Assembly: GCA_030847615.1 (NCBI GenBank)
Contig: JAUMIR010000003.1
Location: forward strand, 289,472,265-289,536,264
Direction: 5' to 3'
Length of the DNA: 64,000 nt
Source of the DNA: Gambelia wislizenii
Taxonomy: Eukaryota; Chordata; Lepidosauria; Squamata; Crotaphytidae
The notes under the pieces are model-generated. The model did not search any database, had not been told where the DNA came from, and saw only the letters and a list, made by a program, of their open reading frames with translations. Position numbers and translations under genes: made by a program. Below are positions 23,262 to 34,837 of this stretch, piece by piece (the stretch's first letter is position 1; each line of letters opens with the position of its first letter).

Positions 23262-24078
23262 TTTTCTTCGCAAAGATTCAGGAGGGACTCATCCCGCGCT
23301 TACTGCAAGTGTGCTGATGACTAAAGAGGCCAATCTGAGATAAACAAGTCTGGTTGCAAAAAGCACAGCAGAAGGTCTCCTTGGGTGATGTTTCCGGGTT
23401 GTGATTCTTTCTGCGTTGTTGTTTCTCTTCAAGACTTGTTCGGCATGAGTTCTCAAATAAGGCTGCAGCATTGTGGATAGTGCATCTCCATGCCTCCTGA
23501 TGTGAGGCCAGGGTGGACCATTGTTGGTGATCAATTTGGCCGAGCCTGAGATGTTGTTTCAGGGAATCCTTGTATCGCTTTTTTGGAGTGCCCCTCTTAC
23601 GCTGACCTGTGGCGAGTTCACTGTAGAGTACTATTTTTCAGAGGCGATGGTCCTCCATCCTAGAAATGTGCCCTGCCCAGCATTGCTGTGTTCTCAATAT
23701 CATGGCCTCAATGCTGGTGATTCCTGCTTGCTGAAGGACAGCAACATTCGTCACATAGTCAGTCCAGTGTATATTTAGGATTGTGTGTAAGCAGCGCTGA
23801 TGAAAGGGTTCGAGGAGTCATAAGTGGTGGAGATAGGTGACCCATGTTTCAGACCCATAAAGGAGAATAGACAGTACAATGGCTCTATACACACTGATTT
23901 TTGTGCTTCACCTCAGGTGTTTATTACTCCAGACTCTTTTGTAAAATCTTCCAAATGCGCTATATGCCTTTGCTAATCTGTGATCAATCTCTTTGTCAAT
24001 CTTGGCATCTGAGGAGATGATGCTTCCCAGGTAGGTGAACTGCTGAACGGACTTAAGCACAGAGTTGCCGATGGCAAT
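23262..24078 (-). pseudogene. Non-LTR retrotransposon C-terminal relic, copy 1
   Basis: On the minus strand, homologous over its length to 30334-31300. The reading frame is broken, but WPHIRRHGDALSTMLQPYLR and a final Cys/His segment are legible. The 3' end abuts (GA)n ((CT)n on the plus strand, 23248-23261), as in copy 2, so the tail microsatellite is part of the element. The copy is 5'-truncated just after 'gctgaacggacttaagcaca'. I cannot settle the clade (RTE-related by general look). Confidence 0.6.
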
Positions 24079-25454
24079 GTGGGGATGATGGTTTATTTTA
24101 CAGATTAATTCAGCTTAAATAGCTAAGTTTATCTTATCTATTTAATTATCTACTTATTATCTATTTAATATCTATGGCCCTTATTCAACCCAGCTTTCTA
24201 TGTCTGGTCTTGTTATTCCATGGTTGGTCAACAAATACAATTTCCCTTCTCAGGAAAAAATATATGTATTTTGATGGAAGTGAAAGCAGCTTTGTTTCGA
24301 TTCATGAAATTTCTCACAGGAGTTTTGAACTGTACCAGTGGACAGATGCCTACCTGTTTGTGGTTGTTTGGCATGTCTAAATACTTCAAAGAAAAGGCAA
24401 TAACATTTTGGTATTTAGAACTTAGACCTCAGTGTTTTTGAAAGTGAACAGGCAAATTCAATGAAAGCAACATGGAAGAAATACAACTAGTTTCAGTGGA
24501 TAGCATATAACAATGCCAGATTTTGGGTGCCAGATTTTAGAGGTTACATTCAAAATCCTACTTCTTGAAGCTATGTTTCCCCCTCAACATGTGTTATTTA
24601 AATATAAATGGAGGAAACTTGATCTTTCCATAATATTCTCACCCTCCCTCCTTCCCTCCTTTCCTCCCTCCCTCTCTTTATTTCAGCAATGCAGCAAATA
24701 CTGATTTTCTGTGCATGGTTAGATGCAAGCTATGGTTTATGTACAAACATTAGATTTTGCAGTGCTCAGCCGTAGTAATTTATATACTCTGGGAGACAGG
24801 ACACAACAGAATGTATATAAGAAATAAATAGACTTTCTCAAGTATCTTCTTTCTTACAGTATGCAAATAATTATTATTTATTCTATGTCTGCATGTGTGT
24901 GTACAGTGGGATATATAGAAATATAATAAATGTCTTGAAACGGATTTGATGTAGCAAATGATGTGAAAGCGACAGCTATAAAGGAACCTATTCCAGTGTA
25001 TCTACAGCTTGAAATAGCCAGTATTTCTGCAGAAACAATTTCCATGTTTGAAAGATCTTGGAGACAATGTTTTTTGGATGATCATCAGTAGACTTGGATG
25101 GTTTGATTTGGGACACTGGCACTGCTTTAAACAGAACTAGGATACCAGGTCTAGACAGAATTTAATTTTCTCACAATGTCCCTGACAAGGCAGAGTTGGG
25201 AAACTGATTCCCAGCATTCCACATGATAAATGTTTCTGGCTATAGCTGCTTGCAGTTGCAATCCAATAATTTTACAATCCAACAAATTTGGGGGGACCAC
25301 ACTTGGCCAACCAATGCACTAGGGGATTGTAGGAAATGTAAACATAAGCTGCCCTGTTCTACTTGGAATATGGGACCATTTTCTTGAAGGGGAGCAGGCT
25401 ATGCATTAACAGTGGATTCCGCCAGGATGTCTGGGGCTGATAGTTTTCCAAATA
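24079..25454. other. No gene recognised
   Basis: AT-rich; a CCCTC/CCTT-rich tract lies at 24642-24678. No frame carries a recognised domain. Confidence 0.4.
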
Positions 25455-25678
25455 CAGTAGCACCCCTGTATCCATGGGGGATTAGTTCTTTCCCCCATGG
25501 ATACTGAAATCTGAAGATAACAGTGAATACCACTGCCACCACCACCGGAACCCCCCATGGGGAAAGGAGAAGGGAGGCGAGCTCTCCTCCTCCCTCCCTC
25601 CCCCATCCACCCTCCTGTCACCAACCGTGGATAACTGAATCTGCAGATGGTGAATCAGCAGATACAAGGATGCTACTA
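25455..25678. mobile_element. Mariner-like MITE
   Basis: Left end CAGTAGCACCCCTGTATCCA after TA (25453-25454); right end 'gatacaaggatgctact' followed by TA-rich sequence. Same terminal style as the MITE at 8240 but with a GC-rich private interior. Confidence 0.7.
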
Positions 25679-25812
25679 TATATGCAGTGCTGATATTTGG
25701 AGTGTAATGTTGACTGAACAAGGCAATATTCTCCCCTAGTAAATATGGTTTACATGAGATCGCATATGTACTGGTAAACTCCTAAAAGACCAACTGTTGG
25801 AATTTTAAGCCA

Positions 25813-26423
25813 TTTAGGAGATTATCAGACAGGAACAAAAAGTGTTCTTTTCCCACAATCTCCACTCCCACCCCTGTCATACTACAATCACCCTCCCCAC
25901 CACACTTACCTCCTCTCCCGTCGTTCTGACAGCCCAGGAGTGAGTGGAGCTCTAACAGAGCTCCCTTCACTTCCTGGATTGAAATCCCATGGATTCTACT
26001 GAGAAGACATGAGTGCGGGAAATTCAAAAATAAAAATAAAAATAAAAAGAACACAAAAAAATTACAGCAAGCACAAAAACTCACTTTAAAAGGTAGAAGT
26101 AACCCAGGGAGAGTCATAAAAAAGTATTTTACTTACGTGGATGTCCCGATCTCACCCAGAGGTGTTCTGGCAGGGACCACCCATTGACACTGGGATTTTG
26201 CCAGCAGAATGGGGCACCTTTTCACTCACAGGAACATTTGTTACAGAAATGGAATAGGGGACCTATTGATGGCTTATCCCATCAATAAAAAGCAGCAGCA
26301 GCGGAATGACAGCAGAACGGGTGCATAACGAGATGGGAACAAAGTTGTCTGAAAAGAGAGACCTTTTGTGATTTCCTGGCATTCATGTAAAACCAGTTTT
26401 AACATGTCTGATAATCTCCTTAG
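25813..26423 (+). mobile_element. TATCAGAC-end MITE family, copy 4
   Basis: Clear ends: TTTAGGAGATTATCAGACAG and ATGTCTGATAATCTCCTTAG (26404-26423). The interior has the shared landmarks, including 'acttacgtggatgtcccgat' and 'attgatggcttatcccatca'. It differs from copy 1 in replacing ACT by AGA in the end motif, so it may represent a subfamily. Confidence 0.8.
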
Positions 26424-28052
26424 TTTAACAAATTGTAATTGTATTTGAAATTGTATAGGTTAGCAGTCTGTTAATAACTAAAATGTTCTAATCCCTCCAC
26501 ATACTTTAAGAAGAGTTCTAGCAGAAACTCTTCATGTCTTGCTAAGCAGATATTTTAGAATCTGCCTCGTCAGACCATGCTCTGAAAATAAATAACGTCT
26601 CATGGAAACAGTTTATGCACAGCTAATTTGAGATTATCAGGACAATAAGGAAACATTTAAAATGATAAATTATAGTTTATAACAGGAAAGCCTTACATCA
26701 CAGCTCACTACTGGAAGTCAAACTTCTCAGGTGGGATCAACCCCATCTAACATCCACATAGCGGTCTTTATCTCAGTACCAAGTATCATTTTGTTTATTT
26801 AAAGAATTCAAATATTATTGGTTAAGCCACCTGGCTTGCATCCATGCTGCACCAGAAAAACATGTTTGTCCACTTTCTCGGACATGCGTGTTTTGTACCC
26901 ATGTACAAGACTTTCTTCTGGTGACCTCTAACATACTTCATATTTCCAGTTAAAATATCTTGTACTCTTTCTCAGCTACCTGGAGGATTTTGGAAATTTT
27001 AATCCAGAAATGGGTATTTCCAAGCTCAGTTCTCACTTTGCTTAAGATGGCAGTCTACAGTGCAGAGCTGAAACATCTGTTCGAGTTGTTAGTCTGGCTA
27101 TACCAACAATCTCAATTTCTCCACTTTTTGACTTTCACCTTAAATGCAAGTCCTGCTTTAGTATTTGAGTTGTTACTACTTGTGCATGTAGTTTATTCTT
27201 TATATATTCAAGACTTTTCAAAGTCTGATCACAGATATGTATTATAACTCACACCACCTTTTCCATTTAAAAATAATTATATTTCAAATTCCTGTTCTAT
27301 TTTTTTACTTTTCACATCTAGAGCAATGTCTAACCTGAGTCACATACTTCTCATTTGATCTACATATATAAATGTACAAATCCATTCACATCATCTTCTC
27401 TCACATTCATTTTTCCCATCTTATATCATTTTTCAAAAAGGACAAAATCCTATTAGTGGCTTACATGCATGTAAATATGGCTTCCTTGTACTCATGCCAT
27501 TTTTTGGGTGGGTGGGGATGTGGCACAGAGGGCTGATCTCTAACCCTTTGTGCCTTGGCCAAAGCCTCCCCCTTTACAGGGAGGGGGATGCAATTCAGAA
27601 CTGGAGGAAGTCGCTGGTCTTTGTTCTGAGAGGAATGAAAATGATGGTGTACTCCATCTGGAAGAACACTCTAATTTCCTCCCCTCATGAGCCTAGGCCA
27701 GCTGCATCTTCTTGATTTTGTCTCCTTTCTCCCTACCCCAGCCCCCAATCAGTAAGAGACAGCCACAGCAATCTCTCCCAGGGCTTGGTATCTAACAGGG
27801 CAGGAGTGAGGACAAGGAACTGCACTGGCAGAGCATTATGCTGCCCACTTGATCTCTACAAAATACAGGAGGGTGCTACAAGGAACTATATGTAAATTCA
27901 GCAAGACATCATATGAACTTGATCTCAGCAGAATGTATAGCCAGTTTTGGACAGTTCTAATAACTAGAACTGAAACTAAAGAACATTAAAAGGTGAGAAG
28001 GGGAATAAATTAAAATATAAAAATATACTAAAATATACTAAAAGGGTCATGG

Positions 28053-28093
<41 letters not shown>

Positions 28094-28283
28094 TAGTCAA
28101 CCTAATTGATATTAGAGAAAGGACCATCCTAATCTCCTTTGAAAGGGAGTTCCATAATTGGGACACTACTGTTAAAAAGGTACTATCCTTTGGCCCCATC
28201 AGATATAGTTCTATTGCTGCTGGCATGTAGCTCAGGACCTCAGAAGAAGATTGCCTTTGATGATAAGACTCACACAGATCAAC
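26424..28283. other. Gene-free stretch with (TA)n
   Basis: No gene recognised. (TA)n at 28057-28091. A 95-codon frame at 26960 and a 73-codon frame at 27494 have no recognisable domain. Confidence 0.4.
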
Positions 28284-28491
28284 ATCCACACTACACAAAT
28301 AATTTAGTTTGAAACTGGAATATTTGTCATGGTTCCTTCCTATGGGATCCTGGGATTTGTAGATTGATGAGGAACCAGCACTCTGGCAGAGAAGGTTAAA
28401 CACCTTGTAAAAATACAAATCCCAGGATTCCATAGGAAGGAGCCATGGCACATAATCCAGTTTCAGACTGGATTATTTGTGTAGTATGGAT
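28284..28491. mobile_element. Palindromic MITE
   Basis: The ends match as inverted repeats over about 50 bp: 'ctacacaaataatttagttt' on the left and 'gactggattatttgtgtag' on the right, with 'gatcctgggatttgtag' facing 'acaaatcccaggattcc' inside. Related in style to the MITE at 1821. Confidence 0.75.
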
Positions 28492-30129
28492 TTGGATATC
28501 AATAAAAGATTGAGGATTTTTCTAGCTGCACAGTTTTCAGAAGTTTTGCTCATATGCCTGACACTGGCCTTGCCAAAGCAAGCTATGCCTGACACTGACC
28601 TTGCCAAAGCATGCTATCTCCTGATTACTTTCCCCCCACACATTCAGCAGTTGTTGGGACTATTATTGGTAGAATGGGCATGCTGATTTCAAGTTGAAAA
28701 GCTCTTTGGCTGTTTTGCTGTATGAGTGGTTGCAGAAGAAAATTCCGATTCCTTTGGTTGTGTATATGATTTTTCCCTCAACTGTGCAGAATTTTGCAGG
28801 ATTGTACTCTTCTTATGCTACTGTCTATGAAAATGATACACACAGAAGAGGAAGGCCCACACTTACAGCCATAGCTTTATTGGCTCTGTTTAATATGGTA
28901 GTTACAAATGCCGAAGAGACAAGCTATTATTCAATTTATAGTGTGAGGTTGTCTCTTCAGCAGAGAGAAGTGCTTTCATTGTAGCACCAAGTGAATCACT
29001 TTCTGCATGTGTACTTTTCTCAGCAGCTTCCATGGAATGTGCCTGCATTCTACTTTTGTTATATCAAAATGTTTGCCAGCTTTCCGGTGATGCTTTCCTC
29101 TTCTCTGCCAACCTCCTAACTTAGCCTTGTGAATAATATGCAAGTCTCACAGGTTTCTCTGTCACCTCTTGAATCTAATTATAGGACTAAGTATATTTCT
29201 ACTGCACTATCATATTATACAGGATTTTTTCCCCCAAAATGCCTCTAGGTTTAAATGATAAAGCTTTCCTGTGCTAAAGATTTTGATGTGAGAAACTAGT
29301 TGGGTCTTCTGTTGTACATCTGCAGCACTGGATATGGGGGAAAAAATCATATTGAGGAGTGGGAGGTAAAATGTGTTCTACTGTAGCATTATCCAGAGTG
29401 AGATACAAAAATGAATTATGAGTCACCTCCTACATCTATAAATTGACATGCACCAAGAATAATATATTAATTGTCAGGTTTATTGCAGATCTCCTTTTCC
29501 CCTGGATGTCCTTTTTATGATTGCTCTTTACAAGACAATTTATCATAAGGGAATCGTAGATAATTTTGTGAAACTGAAAGAAACTGAGTCTGTGATCCTT
29601 CTATCTCTTCGATAGATGCCTTCTTTTTGAAATAAATTAAATCCCTGGCAGTTCTTTCTCCCCTGGAAACTTGTGCTCCTTACCACAAACTTTGTATGAT
29701 TCTCTGCCGAATTGTCTAATGGGCCAAGCCTCATGCTCTATTTTTGGCAGGTGCTAATACTTTGGGATTTCTCGTGCAATGTTTCTGTTCTCAAAGATTC
29801 TGTACTATTGTGATGCATAGCTGTAACAGAGTTCAGGGTCATTATCCATAATGTTGTGAATGTGGTTTAAAATCAGGGCACTACCTGATGGGCTGTGCTG
29901 TCTAATTAAACCTACAGTTATCTTCTTTCTAATTATAGGTGCATGCTGTGAAGTTGAGTTGAACTCTTGTGTTCACTACTGCTGGCATAAAGTTGCGATC
30001 CTATTGTTGATTTTAAAGGTATGTGATACAGACCCTGCTACTTCTGGCTTTATGAATGTCTACTCAGAAGTAATCCAAAACAACAAAGGAAGTATGCTAA
30101 TAATAAGATTATGTGACTAGCTTGTTAAT
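28492..30129. other. Gene-free stretch with a small tandem duplication
   Basis: 28553-28615 holds two copies of a 31-32 bp unit ('gcctgacactggccttgcca' and its near copy). A 96-codon plus frame at 28694 is unrecognised. Nothing else was assigned. Confidence 0.4.
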
Positions 30130-30291
30130 ATAATGCTATTTTTCCCTATATAATTAGTTCAATTTAATGCAATATAACCACACAAAAAAAGCTTATTTCA
30201 GCATGAAAAACCAACTTATTCCAGCATAAAATTTGACAATTATTTCTAAACACACAAATGGCTTAATACAGCATAATGATCCTCATTGACT

Positions 30292-30293
<2 letters not shown>

Positions 30294-30331
<38 letters not shown>
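30294..30331. repeat. (CT)n microsatellite at LINE 3' end
   Basis: About 19 CT units, i.e. a (GA)n tail of the minus-strand LINE, matching the (CT) run at 23248. Confidence 0.85.
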
Positions 30332-30333
<2 letters not shown>

Positions 30334-31300
30334 CTTTTCTTCGCAAACGAAGATTCAGGAAGGACTCATCCCGCGCTTTCTGCAAGTGCGCTGATGACTA
30401 AAAAGGCCAATCTGAGATAAACAAGTCCGGTTGCAAAAAGCACAGCAGAAGGTCTCCTTGGGTGATGTTTCCGGGTTGTTTATTTATTTTATTTATTTAT
30501 TTATACCCCGCTTTTCAGCCACAAGGCTATCAGAGCGGCTTACAAATTGTTTTAAGCAATAGCTACTTACACATCTAACTGCATTAAACAGTTTCCAATG
30601 TGTGTTAGCTAATTGCCCCCCACAAGCTGGGTACTCAATTTACCGACCTACGAAAGACCTACGAAATGACATTTCTCTTCAAGACTTGTTTGGCGTGAGT
30701 TCTCAAATAAGACTGCAGCATTGTGGATAGTGCGTCTCCATGCCTCCCGATATGAGGCTAGGGCGGACCACTGTTGGTGATCAATTTGGCCGAGCCTGAG
30801 ATGTTGTTTCAGGGAGTCTTTGTATCACTTTTTTGGAGCTCCCCTCTTACGCTGACCCATGGCGAGTTCACCGTAGAGTACTCTTTTTGGGAGACAATGG
30901 TCCTCCATCCTAGAAATGTGCTTTGCCCAGCACAGCTGCGTTCTCAATATCATGGCCTCAATGCTGGTGATCCCTGCTTGCCCAAGGACAGCAACATTCG
31001 TCACATAGTCAGTCCAGTGTATATTTAGGGTTGTGCGTAGACAGCGCTGATGGAAGCGCTCAAGAGTCGTAGGTGGTGGCAATCGGTGACCCATGTTTCA
31101 GATCCATAAAGGAGGATAGACAGTACGATGGCTCTATACACACTGATTTTTGTGCTTTGCCTCAGGTGTTTATTGCTCCAGACTCTTTTGTGAAGTCTTC
31201 CAAATGCGCTATATGCCTTTGCTAAACTGTGATCGGTCTCTTTGTCAATCTTGGCATCTGAGGAAATGATGCTTCCCAGGTAGGTGAACTGCTGAACTGA
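30334..31300 (-). pseudogene. Non-LTR retrotransposon C-terminal relic, copy 2
   Basis: The minus-strand reading gives VQQFTYLGSIISSDAKIDKE (31025-31357), STKISVYRAIVLSILLYGSE, then in a second frame RFHQRCLRTTLNIHWTDYVT and MILRTQLCWAKHISRMEDH (30825-31094). These are the thumb and C-terminal blocks of a non-LTR polyprotein. After the SINE insertion come the Cys/His-rich end (CNRTCLSQIGLFSHQ-like) and the (GA)n tail. The catalytic RT motifs lie upstream and are missing. One frameshift and the SINE kill it. TGACTTAAT occurs at both edges (30287-30295, 31298-31306). Confidence 0.65.
30476..30665 (-). mobile_element. 5'-truncated SINE inside LINE copy 2
   Basis: Minus-strand relative of the SINE at 20611: 'agccgctctgatagccttgt' and the terminal (AAAT/TTTA) run at 30476-30505. 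Compared with LINE copy 1 (23400-23430), it replaces the stretch between 'tttccgggttgt' and 'tttctcttcaagactt'. Confidence 0.65.
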
Positions 31301-31496
31301 CTTAATACAGAATAAATAAACCAAAAACAGCTCTTTTACAGCAAATGTTAACAGCAATTATAACAATGACCAATTGTATTTGGCTCAATACAGCATAAGC
31401 TACCCAAACTGCTTGCTGTGACATATATAACAATAAACCACACCCAAAACAGCTTTTTAGCAGTGTATATCATCATCTTTTTTACAGCACATATAA

Positions 31497-31572
31497 TAAA
31501 ATGACTAAACAACTTTTATCCAGACTCTTTATCCAGTTGTTTCAATCCTACTTGGATCTTCATCAGTGTCTT
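31497..31572 (-). ncRNA. Hammerhead-ribozyme-like motif in PLE terminal region
   Basis: On the minus strand: CTGATGA (complement of 31560-31566), a stem GATCC/GGATT closing an AAGTA loop, then GAAAC (complement of 31539-31543). Next comes a stem ACAACT (complement of 31535-31540) pairing with AGTTGT (complement of 31509-31514), ending in GTT, a valid NUH cleavage triplet. A partial third stem (GAC/GTC and A/T pairs) can close the ends. Hammerhead ribozymes are known from Penelope-like elements. One extra A between CUGAUGA and the stem departs from the canonical core, so activity is doubtful. Confidence 0.5.
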
Positions 31573-32000
31573 TATCACCAGGATATTTAATGACTGTAGT
31601 ATTCTTTCCTACATTAATATAAAATGAATTGTTTTAACAGGTTAACCTTTTTAGCTGTATTAAGTATTTAGCCATAAGAATTTTAACTGTGCTTACCACT
31701 GTTTTTGAATTGCTGTGAGCCCTTTCCCCACTTCTGCAGCACGGACCTTGATTTTTATAGTCTGTACATTTAAAGAGTGTTTTATTAGTTATAATGCTCT
31801 AAAGAAATTTACTTCTTATATAATTTATATATAATGGAAGTTAGGCTTACCTTGACTGCCCTGAGTATTTTTTCTCTCAATGATGCAATACCATAGTGAC
31901 TGCCAACCCCATTTTTATGATGATCTGTGAAGCTTCTAAGCCTATAACTCACATTATATTTAAAGGGACAGTGTCCTGTTTTACTTACAGTACTCCATAT

Positions 32001-32311
32001 AATCATAGAATCATAGAATTGGAAGAGATAACGAGGGCCATCCAGTCCAAACCCCTGCCACGCAGAAAATCACGATCAAAGCATCCCCAACAGATGGCCA
32101 TCCAGCCTCTGTTCAAAGACCTCCAAGGAAGGAGACCCCACCACGCTCCAAGGGAGTGTGTTCCACTGCCAAACAGCTCTTACTGTCAAAAAGTTTCTCC
32201 TAATGTTGAGGTGGAATCTCTGTTCCTGGAGCTTGCATCCATTGCTCCGTGTTCCAATCTCTGGAGCAGCAGAAAACAAGCCTGTTCCATCCTCAGCGTG
32301 ACACCCCTTCT
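32001..32311 (-). pseudogene. CR1 LINE 3' end nested in PLE
   Basis: 'tcatagaatcatagaattgg' marks the 3' end at low coordinate. The minus translation includes FHLNIRRNFLTVRAVWQWNT and stops at the truncated 5' edge near 32311, where PLE sequence ('ttagacacacaattatggct') resumes. Confidence 0.85.
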
Positions 32312-32443
32312 TAGACACACAATTATGGCTGTAAAATTAATACTTAGAGGAACACAGATAAATCCATTCTGTCATTCAAACCATCAGGTTGCATAGATTT
32401 TAATTTGTATATCAACAATGCTTCTCTTCTAAGTAACAATGAG

Positions 32444-32930
32444 TTAGTTAATCATGGTAACTTGAGTAGATTGGTCCTGAAGTGACTCTATAACAAAAAA
32501 CGTGAAGGAATCAGATGAGTGATTTAATGTGATAAAATGGTCCACTAATGGGTTATCTGGAGTCTTATTTTTGATTTTGCTCCTGTGCTCTGTGATTCTG
32601 GTATGAAGATTTCTTTCAGTTTTTCCAATGTAAAGTAGATTGCAAGGACAAATTATAACATAAATGACATGCATGGAACTACAATTTGTAAAGGAGTGCA
32701 ATTTATATCCCAACCCTGTTTTTGGATGTGTGAATGTTTTAAGTTCTAATGCCTGATTACAACTATTACAATGTCCACATTTATAGTGTCCTCTGTATTT
32801 CTATACTGTAGGCCTACTAGTATATAAATCTGTATGCACCAATATATCTTTCAAATTTTTAGTTCTCCGAAATGCTACAATAGGAGAAAGCTCACATCTA
32901 GGTATGTGATTAACCAAATGCCAATTTTTT
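32444..32930 (-). pseudogene. Penelope-like RT C-terminus and GIY-YIG endonuclease
   Basis: Minus-strand translation from about 32930: HLVNHIPRCELSPIVAFRRT, then KNLKDILVHTDLYTSRPTV, a stop, and YKCGHCNSCNQ (CxxC...CxxC spacing), which is the linker typical of PLEs. The endonuclease follows: VIYVIICPCNLLYIGKTERN contains the VIY and YIG parts of GIY-YIG, and HTRITEHRSKIKN has the catalytic-type Arg and conserved His. The frame then stays open to its stop at 32444 after QVTMIN. The first codon of the open piece is TTG, not a true start. One in-frame stop makes it a relic. The enzyme would nick target DNA to prime reverse transcription. Confidence 0.8.
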
Positions 32931-32960
32931 TATTAATTTCCTGATGTCCTGAAATGCTTG

Positions 32961-33695
32961 AGAAGTAATCACCACTGAATTCAATCAGACTGAGTATGAT
33001 AATTCTATATACAAATAAATGTAGCTGGAATCACAGCATAAGATGACTAAACCTCTGAATGCACTAAATCCTAGCATATTTGTATGAATTGAAGAGCTTG
33101 TTGTCCCATTTATGAATAGGGGGTTGCAACATTTGAAACTTGCTTCACCATAAATTAGTAGTCATATCTAGTTGCATCAGCCTTCATTCCTTAATAGCAA
33201 AACCATTCAGCTTTAATTACTTATTGAATCTTTAGTCCCCACTCTATTTCAGTGGCCTTTCCTGACCACCCACTAGGATGCTCTTTTTCTCCCCTCACCT
33301 ACCTATCTAGCAACTCAGCAACTTTTTACCTTGACCCTGCTACTCTGGATATCCTGTTGTGCAGCTTTCTGTACTGGAGTCATAGGTGCTGTAACTGTGC
33401 CTGCCTGTTCTGCATATAGGACTGTCTATACAAGCCCATAAAAAATGGAGCCCCACATAGTAATGACATTTCACAGCATCTATGACCTGTCCTAATGGTT
33501 TTTCTTCTCCCTTGAGCTCCATGTGCCCACTAGGAAACATGGCAGCCATGAATGATTTATTTGCATTTGCACTTACTTGAATTTGCCACCAATGATTTTT
33601 ATATAAAAAAACACTATTGAAGGTGCGATTGATCAATTTTTCACTTTAACACAAAAGCAGGAGGGAAAACCCAAAACCCATTTTCTCACCTTAGT
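32961..33695. other. No gene recognised
   Basis: AT-rich sequence between the PLE region and Ngaro copy B. Frames at 33340-33636 are unrecognised. Confidence 0.4.
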
Positions 33696-34686
33696 GCTTG
33701 ACCAATAAGGGGCTTGCTGCTTGCTGGTGGGGCCATTTGTGGCCTGGCCAGCACCCCCAGAAATGAGCCTCCCGAAAGGCAGCACCCCTTTTGTTGGTGG
33801 TGATTGCCTGATGGTTGCCATGGGGGCTGCCATCTTGACCCTGGCCTCTTCCCAGCATGCATTGCAACAGGAAGGGGCGGGGGTCACTGGGAGCCAATTG
33901 GGGTGGGCCTGCCCAGCCCTGATTGGCTCCTGCCAACAAAGGGGTTGGGTTATCTGGCCATGCTTCTGGTGCAGCCAGATGATGTTGAGGGAGACCTGCA
34001 ATGGAACCTTAAAAGGTGGCTCCATCACAGCCCCCTCCACAGTTGGGCTCCAGAGAGCCAAAGATAGAGGATGCCAATCAGCGGGGTGTGGAGCTGGAGG
34101 AGCATGGCACAGTGGATGGGGGGCTTCCTCCTCCATCCCACACCCTCTGGTGAATGATGAGGCAGTGGCTCAGCAGATGGGGGAATTCTGCCCCCACCCT
34201 CCAGCAGTCAGGGGTGGCAGCATCCAAGCCCTCTGGCCCCTTGCCATCAGCCTGCACACCCACCCCCTCATGCAGGGGGTCTTGTGACTGTGGTGGGTGG
34301 GCCGGGGCCTCAACCAGAAGCTGTGGTGGTGGACAGTGGGCCTGATGGGACTGGGACATAAGAGGGCTGTGGCAGCTCAGGAGTTGTGGCATGGGGGGTT
34401 AAAATGGCTACAGTAGTGGGGAGGGGGCTGAGTTCTGCCTCTTGGTATCTGGGCTGTGGTGGCAGCAGCTAGGCTGCAGGGGGTTGTTGTCAGCTGTAAG
34501 GCTTCCCCCCTGCTGCCCTCATTTTTTCCCAACCCAAGCTGGCATCCTGCTCCAGCAGCCTGTGCCAGCAGGCCAGGGGAGTCAAGGGACGGGGCACAGC
34601 AGGGGGCAGGGAGACTGGTCCCCCCACCCCCTCAACCTCCCCACTGTCATTCATCAGGGCTCAGGCCACAGGTCAGTTGCCAGTGT

Positions 34687-34720
34687 GCAAACAAACAAAC
34701 AAACAAACAAAAACAAAAAA
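34687..34720. repeat. (AAAC)n simple repeat in copy B 5' UTR
   Basis: About five AAAC units followed by an A-rich run. Confidence 0.85.
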
Positions 34721-34837
34721 CATTACACAAGTGGGCAGCAAACAGATTCCCTGCACAGGGGTCCCCTGGCTAGGGGGCAATAGGGGGGTTCTTCCTAGGA
34801 GATGGGCTGGGGGCCTCCATTGGGAATGGTAGCAGGC

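Larger units (their letters stand above)
30130..32960 (-). mobile_element. Penelope-like retroelement region, nested
   Basis: Minus-strand Penelope-like (PLE) sequence: the RT C-terminus and GIY-YIG endonuclease at 32444-32940, then AT-rich terminal sequence with a hammerhead-like motif at 31497-31572 and further AT-rich repeats ('cagcataa' words) to about 30130. It is interrupted by a CR1 3' end (32001-32311) and by another LINE (30334-31300), which itself carries a SINE. The words 'cttaatacagcata' and 'ttcagcat' on both sides of the LINE show that the flanks were once joined. Left boundary approximate. Confidence 0.6.

Noticed and set aside
28694..28984. Possible small protein gene of 96 codons
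   Set aside because: No recognisable domain, no codon bias apparent, no flanking splice sites that make sense; kept as unassigned sequence.
33633..34783. Frames of 100-188 codons on both strands around 34 kb
   Set aside because: Same situation: GC-rich 5' UTR of Ngaro copy B. Low-complexity translations, no conservation with copy C.
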